From the NCBI GenBank assembly GCA_964521815.1, contig CAZFSN010000090.1, forward strand, positions 1 through 12,331: DNA of 12,331 nucleotides, written 5' to 3'. The DNA comes from JAAEQD01 sp964521815. Lineage in GTDB: Bacteria; Zixibacteria; MSB-5A5; UBA10806; 4484-95. The translations under genes were made by a program, and so were the position numbers. The notes beneath the pieces were generated by a model. That model ran no database searches. It was given only the letters and a program-made list of their open reading frames with translations, and was not told the DNA's origin. Shown in pieces: positions 1 through 6,116 of the stretch (positions are counted from its first letter, which is position 1; every line of letters begins with the position of its first letter).

Positions 1-175
1 CGGGGATGACTATATTCCAATTATCAAATTCCCGATACTGAAAAATGTCCTCGTAACTCAAACCCGAATCGCCTAAACCATGAACGATTAGTATCGATTT
101 GCGGCCGGGTATGATACCATTATGCCTGATATAGATGTGCTCATCGTTGAGCTTTAAGTATGTTTCTTGCATCAT
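1..175 (-). CDS. alpha/beta hydrolase, N-terminal fragment (runs off the window)
   Basis: The first 58 residues can be read from the ATG at 175-173; the rest lies outside the window. After a beta-hairpin-like start (QETYLKLNDEHIYIRHNG) comes a hydrophobic strand, SILIVHGLGDSG. This is the classic first core strand and oxyanion-hole HG motif (H32-G33) of the alpha/beta hydrolase fold, as in serine esterases, lipases and peptidases. The nucleophile elbow, acid and histidine are not visible, so the substrate cannot be named. No signal peptide is present, so it is probably cytoplasmic. Two ATG codons lie in tandem (175 and 172) and the upstream sequence has only a weak purine stretch, so the exact start is uncertain. 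It lies 175 bp downstream of glnS on the same strand, but repeats fill the gap and co-transcription is not assured. Confidence 0.72.
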   Translation of the reverse strand, partial: MMQETYLKLNDEHIYIRHNGIIPGRKSILIVHGLGDSGLSYEDIFQYREFDNWNIVIP

Positions 176-194
176 TTCAAATCTTAAATGCTAA

Positions 195-226
195 GTCAGG
201 TCGTACCCGTAAGGTTGTGATCTGAC
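195..226. repeat. palindromic intergenic repeat, unit 1 (REP-like)
   Basis: Imperfect palindrome. The outer arms 193-202 (AAGTCAGGTC) and 219-228 (GATCTGACTT) pair over 10 bp with a single G-T wobble. The interior reads GTA, a short CC/GG stem, then TTGT. It shares the GGTC-GTA...GT-GA(T/C)C framework with units 2, 3 and 4 although the stem sequence differs. It forms an inverted pair with unit 2, 9 bp away. Confidence 0.7.
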
Positions 227-235
227 TTCGGTTTG

Positions 236-267
236 CAGGCAGGTCACGCCTTGCTACGACCTGCCTG
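236..267. repeat. palindromic intergenic repeat, unit 2 (REP-like, inverted)
   Basis: Perfect 10-bp outer stem: CAGGCAGGTC (236-245) pairs with GACCTGCCTG (258-267). Read on the minus strand, the interior is GTA, GC-AA-GGC, GT, the same asymmetric loop order as units 3 and 4. Orientation is opposite to unit 1, so the two could also pair with each other as one longer cruciform: CAGGTCGTA at 197-205 against TACGACCTG at 255-263. Confidence 0.75.
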
Positions 268-280
268 AACGCGAATTCAA

Positions 281-305
281 TAGGTCGTATATCAATACGC
301 CCCTA
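281..305. repeat. small hairpin next to the repeat pair
   Basis: TAGG (281-284) and CGTAT (286-290) pair with ATACG (295-299) and CCTA (302-305), leaving an internal loop of T against CC and an ATCA tetraloop. The left arm contains AGGTCGTA as in units 1-4, but the fold is different, so it is either a degenerate relative or a second repeat type. There is no T-tract on either side, so it is not an obvious terminator for glnS. Confidence 0.4.
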
Positions 306-350
306 CGGCAAACTACGTCATTTGCAAGTCTGAAATAGCTTCGACTGCTG

Positions 351-2072
351 CTAATCGTTCTTCTGTATCTTTGCCCAGCTATCGCGCAAGCCGATTGTGC
401 GATTAAATACCGGCGCGTTTGGTTTGGAATCTTTCGAATCAACGCAGAAATAGCCGTGACGGAGAAACTGAAAATACTCGCCCGGCTTGGCCTCGCTCAG
501 ACTCGGTTCCAGCTTGCATGATTCGAGAACTTCAAGCGTATACTGATTTAGACTTGCCCGAAAATCTTGGCCTTCTTCCACCACCTCCGGATCTTCTTTG
601 GCGAACAGGTTTTCGAACAATCTTACCTGTGCGTCCAACGCCTGATCGGCCGATACCCAGTGCAGGGTGCCTTTCACCTTGCGGCCATCCTGCGAGGAGC
701 CGCTTTTAGTGGCTGGATCGTAAGTGCAACGAAGTTCGACTATCTCGCCATCATCGTCTTTTATCACATCGGTGCAGGTGATAAAATAGGCGTGTTTGAG
801 CCGTACTTCCCGGCCCGGCGCGAGGCGGAAAAACTTTTTCGGCGGGTCCTCCATAAAATCGCTTCGTTCAATATAGATTCCGCGCGTGAATGGAATCATC
901 CGTGTGCCCGCGTTCGGGTCCTCGGGATTGTTGACCGCTTCCAACGCCTCAGTTTGACCTTCGGGGTAATTCTCGATAACCACTTTCAGCGGGTCGAGTA
1001 CCGCCATCACCCGGCGGGCTCGAAGGTTTAAATCTTCGCGCACGTGATGTTCCAGAAGAGACAGGTCGACCGTGCTGTCCCGTTTGGCTACGCCCACCCG
1101 GTCGGCGAAGGCCCGAATCGATTCCGGCGAATAGCCGCGCCGCCGCATACCCGAAAGAGTTGGCATCCGGGGATCATCCCAGCCGCCCAAACTGGGTATA
1201 TTAGGGCTGTCGTTGGCGGTGATTAAGCCTTCATTAACCAACCGAATCAGTTTGCGTTTGCTCATCACCGTGTAAGTCAAATTCAATCTGGAAAACTCGA
1301 TTTGCTGGGGGTGATGCACGCCTAACTGATCGATGTACCAGTCATAGAGAGGTCGATGGTCCTCAAATTCCAGCGAACATAGCGAGTGAGTAATGCCTTC
1401 AATCGAGTCCGACAGGCAATGCGTGAAATCATACATCGGGTAAATGCACCACTTATCGCCCGTGCGATGGTGAGGCATGTTCATTATTCTATAGGTGACG
1501 GGATCGCGCATATTCAAATTGCCCGAGGCCATATCTATTTTGGCGCGTAAAGTATGTGATCCATCGGGGAATTCCCCGGCTTTCATTCGGGCGAACAAGT
1601 CAAGGTTCTCCTCAACCGACCGATCGCGATAAGGGCTGTTTTTACCGGGACGGGTAAGCGTACCTCGATATTCGCGGATTTCGTCGGCATTGAGATCGCA
1701 AACGTACGCCTTGCCGTCTTTGATCAGTTGTACGGCATATTCATATAACTTGTCAAAATAATCCGAAGCGTAGTACAGGCGGTCGCCCCAATCGAAACCC
1801 AGCCAGCGGATATCCTCTTTGATCGAATCGACGTATTCGACTTCCTCTTTGCTGGGATTGGTATCATCGAACCGCAAATTGCACAGCCCGTTATATTTTT
1901 CGGCCGTACCGAAATCGATACAGATCGCCTTGGCGTGCCCGATATGCAGACAGCCGTTAGGTTCCGGCGGAAACCGGGTATGAACCCGCCCCTCGTTTTT
2001 ATTATTTTTCAAATCTTCATCGATAATATTCCAGATGAAGTTGGATGGTGTGGCTGATTCATTCGAAGCCAT
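351..2072 (-). CDS. glnS: glutaminyl-tRNA synthetase (GlnRS)
   Basis: Class I aminoacyl-tRNA synthetase that charges tRNA-Gln with glutamine in the cytoplasm. The 573-residue length is close to the E. coli enzyme (about 554). The N-terminal catalytic domain has FPPEPNGCLHIGH: PPEPNG at residues 35-40, where the second E separates GlnRS from most bacterial GluRS, and the HIGH signature at 43-46. The second signature, VMSKRKL (a KMSKS variant), is at 269-275. RFDDTNP (68-74) is typical of the family, and residues from about 350 onward match the beta-barrel anticodon-binding region. The start at 2072 is preceded on the minus strand by AAGGGAG (within 2082-2090), a good ribosome binding site at slightly long spacing. 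The stop is TAG. A GlnRS implies direct tRNA-Gln charging rather than sole reliance on the GatCAB transamidation route. The gene is divergent from the secreted gene at 2318. Confidence 0.97.
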   Translation of the reverse strand: MASNESATPSNFIWNIIDEDLKNNKNEGRVHTRFPPEPNGCLHIGHAKAICIDFGTAEKYNGLCNLRFDDTNPSKEEVEYVDSIKEDIRWLGFDWGDRLYYASDYFDKLYEYAVQLIKDGKAYVCDLNADEIREYRGTLTRPGKNSPYRDRSVEENLDLFARMKAGEFPDGSHTLRAKIDMASGNLNMRDPVTYRIMNMPHHRTGDKWCIYPMYDFTHCLSDSIEGITHSLCSLEFEDHRPLYDWYIDQLGVHHPQQIEFSRLNLTYTVMSKRKLIRLVNEGLITANDSPNIPSLGGWDDPRMPTLSGMRRRGYSPESIRAFADRVGVAKRDSTVDLSLLEHHVREDLNLRARRVMAVLDPLKVVIENYPEGQTEALEAVNNPEDPNAGTRMIPFTRGIYIERSDFMEDPPKKFFRLAPGREVRLKHAYFITCTDVIKDDDGEIVELRCTYDPATKSGSSQDGRKVKGTLHWVSADQALDAQVRLFENLFAKEDPEVVEEGQDFRASLNQYTLEVLESCKLEPSLSEAKPGEYFQFLRHGYFCVDSKDSKPNAPVFNRTIGLRDSWAKIQKND

Positions 2073-2219
2073 ATATAGAGGCTCCCTTCTTATTTTTATT
2101 ATTGCTCAAGTATTCTTATTATTCGGTGTTTTCAGTTTATTCCTTACCTGTAATCGGGCTTTTAAATCCATATAGAGCCCGGTTTTAAAGGCCGTAATTT
2201 AACATATTGAAGTATGATA

Positions 2220-2264
2220 TGGCAAACAGATTAATTGCCAAAATCAAATATTGCGTATTATAAT
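2220..2264 (+). promoter_or_regulatory. sigma70-type promoter of the beta-helix gene, with an inverted repeat over the -35
   Basis: The -35 TTGCCA (2235-2240, 5 of 6 consensus) and a perfect -10 TATAAT (2259-2264) are 18 bp apart, predicting a leader of about 47 nt before the ATG at 2318. The -35 is the right arm of an inverted repeat: TGGCAA (2220-2225), 9 bp, TTGCCA (2235-2240). This could be a regulator site, but chance is not excluded for a 6-bp arm. Confidence 0.55.
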
Positions 2265-2317
2265 ATTTATATTATATTTTATTGATAGTAATTCCTTTTA
2301 TCCCGAAGGAGGTTTGA

Positions 2318-2860
2318 ATGAACAAAATACTATTGTTTATCGTGTCATTTATCCTGGTTGCTTGCTTGCCGGCTTTTGCTTATCAAAGCCTGCAGCAGAT
2401 ATTTCTGGAGGCGGATGGCCAGGGTGAATATGACAAGTATATCGAGCTTGATCCCGATATCGAATATCTGGGCGATCTACGGATTGAACCGGGCTTTAAT
2501 GTTTATCTGGATGGCAATGGAGCATATATTTACGCCCAGAGCGGTAGCATGCTTCAAATTGGCGTCAGAGGATCAAAACTCGATATTCAGAACTGCGTAA
2601 TGATCGGCGGCTTATGCGGTATTTATGCCGTCAATGAAGGCTCAGGAACATTTAAAAACAATACTATCATTGGCTGTACTGATGCCGGTATTAAATCGCT
2701 CTATCCTAATAGTGTCGCTGGCTGTTACATTTACGATAACATAATAATCGACTGTATGGATGGCCTATACTGCGTCGAATTCGAACATCCGCAGTATATT
2801 GGCTACAACACAATCTATAACGTGTCCAGATATCGATACGCCGAATTTTGCCCCAGCTGA
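2318..2860 (+). CDS. N-terminal piece of the interrupted beta-helix protein (180 aa)
   Basis: This is the piece that would be made if the TGA at 2858-2860 is real: signal peptide plus a partial beta-helix, ending in RYRYAEFCPS with no sorting module. Its last ten residues look unlike the rest. Read one base later from 2826, the same DNA gives PDIDTPNFAPAEG, a more natural loop for this family, so its tail may be out of frame. Without the C-terminal module it would be expected to stay in the periplasm. Confidence 0.5.
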   Translation: MNKILLFIVSFILVACLPAFAYQSLQQIFLEADGQGEYDKYIELDPDIEYLGDLRIEPGFNVYLDGNGAYIYAQSGSMLQIGVRGSKLDIQNCVMIGGLCGIYAVNEGSGTFKNNTIIGCTDAGIKSLYPNSVAGCYIYDNIIIDCMDGLYCVEFEHPQYIGYNTIYNVSRYRYAEFCPS

Positions 2861-2917
2861 GGGGGCGATTCGGTTGAACCGTTTTACCCCGGTCTGGGGG
2901 ATTTAGACGAAGACCCG

Positions 2918-3316
2918 TTGTTCGTTGATCCTTTAAACAACGACTATTCACTTCAAGAAAATTCGCCATGTATAAGTACCGGTCGTTATGGCGATGATAG
3001 AGGGGCGCTGCCGTATATTCAAACTGCAATAGATGACGATCCGAATCAGCCAAAGATTTTATCTCTATTAAGCTGTTATCCTAACCCGTTTAACGCGAGC
3101 GCAACTATAAGCTACTCGCTGCCCGAAGCAAGTACTGTGACCATTGAGATTTATGATATCCTTGGCAGCAGGGTTGTCACGCTATTTAACCGGGAACAAA
3201 CGGCCGGTTATCATCGGCTGACTTGGAACGCGGCGAATATGTCATCCGGTACTTATTTCTATAAGATAAAGGCCGGTGATTATTCTGAAATTAAAAAGAT
3301 GTCGTTGCTGAAATAA
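2918..3316 (+). CDS. C-terminal piece of the interrupted beta-helix protein (sorting module)
   Basis: Open frame after the break, readable from the codon following TGA 2860 and carrying the DPLFVDP helix end plus the YPNPFN/FlgD-like C-terminal module. The first possible start inside it is a TTG at 2918 with no Shine-Dalgarno sequence upstream. Independent translation is therefore unlikely, and the piece is best seen as the remainder of the gene that starts at 2318. Confidence 0.45.
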   Translation: MFVDPLNNDYSLQENSPCISTGRYGDDRGALPYIQTAIDDDPNQPKILSLLSCYPNPFNASATISYSLPEASTVTIEIYDILGSRVVTLFNREQTAGYHRLTWNAANMSSGTYFYKIKAGDYSEIKKMSLLK

Positions 3317-3361
3317 ATAAGCTTGTTTAAAAATCATTGCTAATGATAATCTGCTTTGACT

Positions 3362-3396
3362 GTAGCGGGACGATATGCCGTGCCGCTACGGTTTTT
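3362..3396 (+). terminator. intrinsic terminator of the beta-helix gene
   Basis: GTAGCGG (3362-3368) pairs with CCGCTAC (3383-3389). A 1x1 G-G mismatch is followed by an inner ACG/CGT stem and a 6-nt loop, then GG and TTTTT (3392-3396). It lies 46 nt after the stop. Confidence 0.8.
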
Positions 3397-3485
3397 ACTT
3401 AAAACCGACCTGATTATAAAAAACGGATTCTATATTATTGTTAATTTTGAAACTTATATGAGATCTGCCGATGTCAACCAGTTCC

Positions 3486-3517
3486 GCCGGGTCGTAGCCC
3501 GTAGGGCGTGACCCGGC
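3486..3517. repeat. palindromic intergenic repeat, unit 3 (REP-like)
   Basis: GCCGGGTC (3486-3493) pairs with GACCCGGC (3510-3517). Inside are GTA, an inner stem GCCC (3497-3500) with GGGC (3504-3507) closed by a GTA loop, and GT. This is the clearest copy of the repeat: outer stem, GTA/GT asymmetric internal loop, inner stem. Confidence 0.82.
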
Positions 3518-3536
3518 AGCATAAAAGGTTAAATCA

Positions 3537-3572
3537 GTGTCGGGTCACGGGCTTCGCCCTACGACCCGACAC
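3537..3572. repeat. palindromic intergenic repeat, unit 4 (REP-like, inverted)
   Basis: GTGTCGGGTC (3537-3546) pairs perfectly with GACCCGACAC (3563-3572). The inner stem GGGC (3549-3552) with GCCC (3556-3559) closes a TTC loop. It is inverted relative to unit 3 and 19 bp away, the same head-to-head arrangement as units 1 and 2. On the opposite strand it again reads GGGTC-GTA-stem-GT-GACCC. Confidence 0.82.
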
Positions 3573-3627
3573 AACCTGGAATGTTACGGATGTTGGCGGA
3601 TTCAAGTTGTTTTAAGGATTTTTGGCA

Positions 3628-3655
3628 TTGACATTTATAGTTAATATGATAAATT
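3628..3655 (+). promoter_or_regulatory. sigma70-type promoter of the C1A protease gene
   Basis: Consensus -35 TTGACA (3628-3633), 16-bp spacer, and a weaker -10 TAAATT (3650-3655). The predicted transcript starts near 3662, about 27 nt before the ATG. TATGAT (3645-3650) looks better as a -10 but would leave only an 11-bp spacer. Confidence 0.5.
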
Positions 3656-3688
3656 TGAAATAGAGAGATAATTTTAAAAGGAGAAACG

Positions 3689-5800
3689 ATGCGAAAAACC
3701 GCGATAACTTTTTTGGGGTTGTTTTTATTTACTTTCCCGGTATTTGCCGCTGAAAATGAAGTTTCCGATGAAGTAATGCAAATTCAGCGGATGATCAAAG
3801 AAAACGGACTTCACTGGACCGCTGGCCCTACTTCGATGACGGCTATTCCATTAGAGGAGAGGCAATTACGTCTTGGCTTGCAAATCCCCGATGAGGTTGT
3901 AGCCCGTTTCGCCGAATTGGATAATTCGACACCGCCGGTTTTGCTGGCGACTCAGGATTATTTCAATTGGAATGAGTTTGGCTGTGTCTCGGTAGTCGAT
4001 GACCAGCGTAGTTGCGGGTCATGTTGGGATTTCGCCGCGACTCATGCCTTTGAATCGGCTTATATTGTGACCGAGGGCATTGTCCCGGATTTTTCGGAAC
4101 AACAGGTTTTGGTTTGTAACTGGGGCGGTTCCGATTGCGGCGGCGGTTGGATGGAAGACGGTTATGATGTTTTCATGAATTATGGCGCCGTTGAGGAATC
4201 ATGTATGCCGTATTACGCCAACGATAACTTTCCCTGCACGCAGGAACAATGCGATCCTGTCGCCTTTCTTCAGGGGTATGTGGATGTTCCCAATAACGTG
4301 AATTCGATTAAAAATGCCCTGATGTACGGACCGCTATCCACTACGTTTACGGTCTATGATGATTTTTATGGCTATCGCGGCGGCTGTTATGAACATGCCA
4401 ATACTCAACCGCTTAATCATGCCGTGGTTATCATTGGTTGGGATGACGAAATGTGCGATGGTGAGGGCGCCTGGATTGTCAAAAACAGTTGGGGTACCAA
4501 TTTCGGTATCGATGGTTTTTTCTATATGAAATATGGTTCGTCCGGTTTCGGCCAATATACTCAACGTCCCATTTATGGTAATACCGATTTGCCGGAATTC
4601 TCATTTGCACCGGAACAAATTGAGGTCGATCTCGATGCCGGAGAGCAAACCACTGTCAATCTTGATTTTACTAACTCAGGCAATGGCAAACTTCATTATA
4701 AACTAACAACTCTTCAGCCCGAGGGTCAGGATGAATTCGGTTATTGCTGGAATTCCAGCGATAGCCCGGATGGCCCGACTTACGATTGGGTGGATATCAG
4801 TAATATCGGTGCACCGATAGAGTTTCCTTACGATATCGATGACGGCAATTCCGGCTGGTTGAATCTTGGTTTTGATTTCGAATATTACGGCAACAGCTAT
4901 AATCGAATAAAAGCTTGTACTAACGGCTGGGCTTCGTTTATGGATGGTTGGTTTGTCAACGCGGATAATCTCGGCATGCCGGATAGGACGTTACCCAACA
5001 GTTTGCTGGCAGTATTCTGGGATGATTTGAATTTTGAATATAGCGGTCAGGCGTTTTTCTATACCAATAATTCCGATAGCGCGGTGATTACCTGGCAGGA
5101 TGTAGCCGACAGCCGCAACGAAGGAAGATATACTTTCCAGTTAGTGCTGGTCGCGCCCGATAAAGTCAAATACCAGTACAACCGGATGAGTCCCGACCGT
5201 CTGGATGAATGCACAATTGGCATGGAAAACAGAACCGCTACAATTGGTTTGCAAGTTGGCTGGAATGAACCTGTAGTTCATGATAACCAGGCTTTGTCAT
5301 TCGACCTGGGCGATCCCAACGCGCTTGACTGGCTGACAGTCGCTTCCGAATCGGGGATCATTGAAGCCAACGGCGATCTTCAAATTCCCATCACTCTGAA
5401 CGCGGCCGGTTTGGATGATGGGGCTTACAGCGCGGTCTTAAAGCTTCTGACCAATGACTATAGTTTACTGGTTAATGAAATTCCGATAACCATGAATGTC
5501 GGCCTTGTCGGAATCGAAAATGAAACTTCTTTGCCGCAAGCATTCGCCCTGCATCCGATTTATCCCAACCCGTTTAATGCTGAAGCCACAATCGCTTACA
5601 GCCTGGCTCAAACCGGCCCAACCTCGATAGAAGTTTATAACCTGATGGGGCAGAAGGTGGCGGATTTGTTTAGGGGCATTCAGACCGTCGGCGAACACAG
5701 TCTCAATTGGCAGGCCGGCCAATACGCCTCGGGAATTTACCTGGTAAAACTGACCAGCGGGCAACAGACTCGGACGACCAGGGTTACATTGCTGAAATAA
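3689..5800 (+). CDS. secreted papain-family (C1A) cysteine protease with NIDO-like domain and T9SS-like C-terminus
   Basis: 703-residue extracellular or surface protease. The signal peptide is residues 1-20 (cut FPVFA/AEN), followed by a short propeptide-like segment (21-88) without an obvious ERFNIN helix motif. The papain domain (about 89-297) keeps the catalytic set: Q106 and C112 in DDQRSCGSCWDF, H244 in LNHAVVIIGW and N266 in WIVKNSWGTNFG. Residues 303-339 look like the first half of an Ig-like (BACON/ASH-type) domain. A NIDO-like beta domain fills about 348-525 (GYCW, DWVDI, NGWASF, FWDDLNF, YTFQLVL). Residues 537-603 (DWLTVASESGII to ITMNV) complete the Ig fold. The sorting module is 614-703 (YPNPFN 625-630, IEVYNLMGQKV, SGIYLVKL, terminal RVTLLK). 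Start: AGGAG at 3679-3683, 5 nt before the ATG. It has its own promoter and terminator. The specific substrate cannot be told. Confidence 0.93.
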   Translation: MRKTAITFLGLFLFTFPVFAAENEVSDEVMQIQRMIKENGLHWTAGPTSMTAIPLEERQLRLGLQIPDEVVARFAELDNSTPPVLLATQDYFNWNEFGCVSVVDDQRSCGSCWDFAATHAFESAYIVTEGIVPDFSEQQVLVCNWGGSDCGGGWMEDGYDVFMNYGAVEESCMPYYANDNFPCTQEQCDPVAFLQGYVDVPNNVNSIKNALMYGPLSTTFTVYDDFYGYRGGCYEHANTQPLNHAVVIIGWDDEMCDGEGAWIVKNSWGTNFGIDGFFYMKYGSSGFGQYTQRPIYGNTDLPEFSFAPEQIEVDLDAGEQTTVNLDFTNSGNGKLHYKLTTLQPEGQDEFGYCWNSSDSPDGPTYDWVDISNIGAPIEFPYDIDDGNSGWLNLGFDFEYYGNSYNRIKACTNGWASFMDGWFVNADNLGMPDRTLPNSLLAVFWDDLNFEYSGQAFFYTNNSDSAVITWQDVADSRNEGRYTFQLVLVAPDKVKYQYNRMSPDRLDECTIGMENRTATIGLQVGWNEPVVHDNQALSFDLGDPNALDWLTVASESGIIEANGDLQIPITLNAAGLDDGAYSAVLKLLTNDYSLLVNEIPITMNVGLVGIENETSLPQAFALHPIYPNPFNAEATIAYSLAQTGPTSIEVYNLMGQKVADLFRGIQTVGEHSLNWQAGQYASGIYLVKLTSGQQTRTTRVTLLK

Positions 5801-5826
5801 GACTTTTATTAATGTGATCTTTTAAG

Positions 5827-5851
5827 CCGGGATTAAACTCCCGGTTTTTTT
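5827..5851 (+). terminator. intrinsic terminator of the C1A protease gene
   Basis: CCGGGA (5827-5832) pairs with TCCCGG (5839-5844) around a 6-nt loop and is followed by seven T (5845-5851). The A residues before the stem extend the pairing into the T-tract. It begins 26 nt after the stop. Confidence 0.88.
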
Positions 5852-6001
5852 ATTAGTGCTAATATTTCCATTCGATTCATTTTTGTGTGCCGGAATCAGG
5901 TTAACTCATTAAATACAATAGGATTACTTTGATTAGAAATTGAACCTTCATATATTATTATTAATTGACTGATTTTTAATCGATTTGACATATTTTCTAT
6001 T

Positions 6002-6028
6002 TTGAAAATTCAAATTTTGTTATATAAT
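6002..6028 (+). promoter_or_regulatory. sigma70-type promoter of the C25 protease gene
   Basis: Perfect -10 TATAAT (6023-6028) with TTGAAA (6002-6007) 15 bp upstream, or TTTGAA at 16 bp. The predicted start is near 6035, giving a leader of about 80 nt to the TTG start at 6117. Confidence 0.5.
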
Positions 6029-6049
6029 AACAGAGTAAGCTTCTGTGGG

Positions 6050-6104
6050 AGAGAAACGTTTACATAGATGTTAGTTAATGGGCTTTAAAACTAAACGTTT
6101 TTTT
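6050..6104 (+). promoter_or_regulatory. leader hairpin directly before the C25 ribosome binding site
   Basis: AAACGTTTA (6054-6062) is the exact reverse complement of TAAACGTTT (6092-6100). The stem can extend outward four more pairs (6050-6053 with 6101-6104, two of them G-U) to 13 bp. The loop of 29 nt contains the upstream ATG at 6078. The 3' arm ends in a run of T immediately followed by GGAGG (6105-6109), so folding could affect ribosome loading or mRNA stability. The AAACGTTT core also appears twice as a palindrome, so a protein-binding site is an alternative. Confidence 0.4.
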
Positions 6105-6116
6105 GGAGGTAGTATT

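Larger units (their letters stand above)
2318..3316 (+). pseudogene. secreted right-handed beta-helix protein with T9SS-like C-terminal domain, frame interrupted by TGA
   Basis: Probably one gene in two pieces. An N-terminal piece of 180 codons ends at TGA 2858-2860; the same frame then continues to TAA 3314-3316. Residues 1-21 are a signal peptide (MNKILLFIVSFILVACLPAFA, cut before Y22); an LVAC lipobox-like motif ending at C16 leaves a lipoprotein possible. The N-terminal piece has short N/G-rich repeated strands (about residues 80-165, such as GTFKNNTIIGC and CYIYDNIII) typical of a pectate-lyase-like right-handed beta-helix. Beyond the TGA are DEDPLFVDP and NDYSLQENSPCISTG, the usual end of such helices. 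A sorting module follows: YPNPFN, IEIYDILGSRV, SGTYFYKI, terminal KKMSLLK. The ATG at 2318 has a perfect AAGGAGG (2306-2312) with 5-nt spacing. The break is a nonsense mutation, paired frameshifts or a sequence error. Substrate and function are unknown. Confidence 0.75.
3317..3688. other. gene-free interval of 372 bp with terminator, repeat pair and promoter
   Basis: In order: the terminator of the beta-helix gene (3362-3396), an A/T-rich stretch with a second small hairpin (CGGTTTT 3389-3395 with AAAACCG 3401-3407), the repeat pair 3486-3572, and a promoter at 3628-3655. No coding potential was seen on either strand. Confidence 0.7.
5801..6116. other. gene-free interval of 316 bp with terminator, promoter and structured leader
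   Basis: Contains the terminator of the C1A gene, an A/T-rich stretch without visible features (5852-5984), and the promoter and leader of the C25 gene. A lone TTGACA at 5985-5990 has no -10 at proper spacing: the sequence 17 bp on is ATTCAA. Confidence 0.6.

Noticed and set aside
236..267. Unit 2 hairpin as the glnS terminator
   Set aside because: No T-tract follows it on the minus strand, and it belongs to the repeat family present elsewhere. No convincing intrinsic terminator for glnS was found, so glnS may read into the hydrolase gene.
567..1031. 154-residue plus-strand frame opposite glnS
   Set aside because: A shadow of a clear glnS coding sequence with conserved motifs; no ribosome binding site and no family resemblance.
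2155..2181. CGGGCT / AGCCCG inverted repeat between glnS and the beta-helix gene
   Set aside because: Only a 6-bp stem with a 15-nt loop, located in a divergent promoter region where no terminator is expected; consistent with chance.
2858..2860. TGA as a sense codon (reassigned code) or selenocysteine
   Set aside because: The other complete genes contain no in-frame TGA and end with TAA or TAG, so there is no sign of reassignment. The UGA context (CPS-stop-GGD) is not a known selenoprotein motif, and no selenocysteine-insertion hairpin was recognised after it. With so few genes, the lack of TGA stops is not evidence either way.
193..3572. CRISPR array
   Set aside because: The repeats are two separate inverted pairs with differing stem sequences, not regularly spaced direct repeats with spacers, and no cas gene is present.
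5985..5990. Perfect TTGACA upstream of the C25 gene
   Set aside because: At 17 bp downstream the sequence is ATTCAA, and the perfect TATAAT at 6023 is 32 bp away, too far to pair with it. TTGAAA at 6002 fits better.
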